From JBDHZK01 sp039811865 (GTDB lineage: Bacteria > Actinomycetota > Actinomycetes > Propionibacteriales > Propionibacteriaceae), in the NCBI GenBank assembly GCA_039811865.1, contig JBDHZK010000006.1, positions 1-41,507 on the forward strand: DNA of 41,507 bases. Reading direction: 5' to 3'. The position numbers and the translations under genes are program-made. Below the pieces are notes generated by a model that searched no databases, was not told the origin of the DNA, and worked only from the letters and a program-made list of their open reading frames with translations. Shown one piece after another: positions 40,910-41,507 of this stretch; the first letter of the stretch is position 1, and the number at the start of each line of letters is the position of its first letter.

Positions 40910-41507
40910 ATGGCGACCTGTCCCGACGGGCACCAGACGCAAACCACCGACTACTGCGAGATCTGCGGGCTGCCCGTGGACGCGCCGGCGGACGCTCCGG
41001 CGCCGAAGGCTCCCCCAGCCGCCCCGATCGCGGGCCAGCCGTGCCCGAATTGCTCGGTGGTGAACCCTCCGGACGCCTTGTTCTGCGAGGCGTGCGGCTA
41101 CGACTACACCACCGGCACCCTCCCTCGCGGCACGGTGGCGGAGTTGCTCAACTTGACGGGGAAGCCCGCTCCCCCGGCGGACCCCGAGCCCACTTCGCAA
41201 GCCGAGCAAAGCGAAGCCACCACCCCACCCGCTACCCCCGTGCCCGCTGCGCCCCCGGCGGACCTTGAGCCCACTTGGGAAGCCGAGCCCAGCGAAGCCA
41301 CCACCCCGCCCGCTACCCCGGCAACCACTGCTCCCGCCGCGGACCCTGGGCTCGTCGAAGGGCCGCCCCCCTCGCCGGCCGTCGAGACGGCCGCCGATGA
41401 CGAACCACCCACCCGCTCGCGTCGTCCGGTCGGGGCACCAGCCCAGTTGGACACCGTCGCGGAGATCTGGATCGATCCCGACTGGTACCGCCTGCAGGCC
41501 AGCCCAG
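40910..41507 (+). CDS. Zinc-ribbon / proline-rich protein, probably FHA-domain (3' end cut by window)
   Basis: 199 residues are visible before the edge; the ATG lies 1 nt after the vWA stop. Two zinc ribbons open the protein: CPDG...CEICG (4-20) and CPNC...CEACG (46-63). A long Pro/Glu/Ala-rich linker holds two 27-residue repeats. The visible end, VAEIWIDPDWYRLQASP, matches the segment preceding the forkhead-associated (FHA) domain in actinobacterial zinc-ribbon/FHA proteins; the FHA domain itself would lie outside the window, so this assignment is inference. An FHA domain would read phosphothreonine made by the kinase, making this the likely phospho-reader of the operon. Confidence 0.8.
   Translation, partial: MATCPDGHQTQTTDYCEICGLPVDAPADAPAPKAPPAAPIAGQPCPNCSVVNPPDALFCEACGYDYTTGTLPRGTVAELLNLTGKPAPPADPEPTSQAEQSEATTPPATPVPAAPPADLEPTWEAEPSEATTPPATPATTAPAADPGLVEGPPPSPAVETAADDEPPTRSRRPVGAPAQLDTVAEIWIDPDWYRLQASP
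41171..41332 (+). repeat. Two 81-bp coding tandem repeats in the zinc-ribbon/FHA protein linker
   Basis: CCCCCGGCGGACC begins units at 41171 and 41252, with a degenerate third start at 41333. The encoded 27-residue units share EPT-x-x-x-AE-x-SEATTPPATP. The copies have diverged at several bases but keep frame, pointing to linker growth by unequal crossing-over or slippage. Confidence 0.8.

Noticed and set aside
38394..41332. Short tandem repeats as a CRISPR-like array
   Set aside because: Units are contiguous, in-frame, proline-coding and have no spacers.

Overview
The window is high-GC DNA with dense, often overlapping genes and many GTG starts. It carries actinobacterial marker families: WhiB7, UPF0182, a PPA1309-type protein, DUF5679, AdnAB and PknG/GlnX. 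The gene order UPF0182 / PPA1309 / PDZ-Lon / DUF2342 metalloprotease / ABC1 kinase / whiB7 / uvrD2 / nudC / adnB / adnA resembles the Rv3193c-Rv3202c neighbourhood of mycobacteria. The PPA1309 protein and a RecBCD operon next to AdnAB suggest a member of the Propionibacteriales, possibly Propionibacteriaceae; that placement is inference. No rRNA, tRNA, insertion sequence, prophage or CRISPR array is visible. No gap between genes exceeds 300 bases; the longest are about 285 bp (6555-6839) and 208 bp (27726-27933).

Region 1 (1-9360) is a conserved envelope, protease and stress block. The minus strand carries a PDZ/Lon-like membrane protease, a PPA1309 protein and the giant membrane protein UPF0182 (cut by the window edge). 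The plus strand carries a DUF2342 zincin-like protein. These are followed by a YgjP/M48-like metalloprotease (minus), a DUF5679 zinc-ribbon protein (plus), an ABC1/UbiB kinase-like protein (plus) and whiB7 (minus). whiB7 has a long leader: a WhiB7-type promoter, a 77-codon upstream reading frame ending in rare codons, and two hairpins.

Region 2 (9355-27725) holds DNA-end processing genes. uvrD2 (minus) is divergent from a tightly coupled recC-recB-recD operon (plus). nudC, adnB and adnA follow on the minus strand, with an alkyltransferase-like gene divergent from adnA. Two complete double-strand-end resection machines (RecBCD and AdnAB) therefore sit within 16 kb. A cold-shock gene, a stand-alone LigD-type polymerase-domain gene and a TetR regulator complete this part (27934-29802).

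Region 3 (29886 to the right edge) is a nine-gene plus-strand operon with overlaps or tiny gaps throughout: TelA, an unknown 188-aa protein, a CbxX-type AAA ATPase, a four-TM GlnX-like sensor, an unknown coiled-coil protein, a PknG-type kinase with zinc ribbons and TPR-like repeats, a PP2C phosphatase with zinc ribbons, a von Willebrand A protein, and a zinc-ribbon/proline-rich protein that probably continues into an FHA domain. It joins the PknG/GlnX amino-acid-sensing pair of mycobacteria to the tellurite-resistance-type vWA/PP2C/kinase triad. This operon is the most interesting system in the window. Its likely logic is a membrane sensor (GlnX) feeding a kinase/phosphatase switch, with zinc-ribbon proteins as scaffold and TelA, AAA ATPase and vWA proteins as effectors; that logic is inference.
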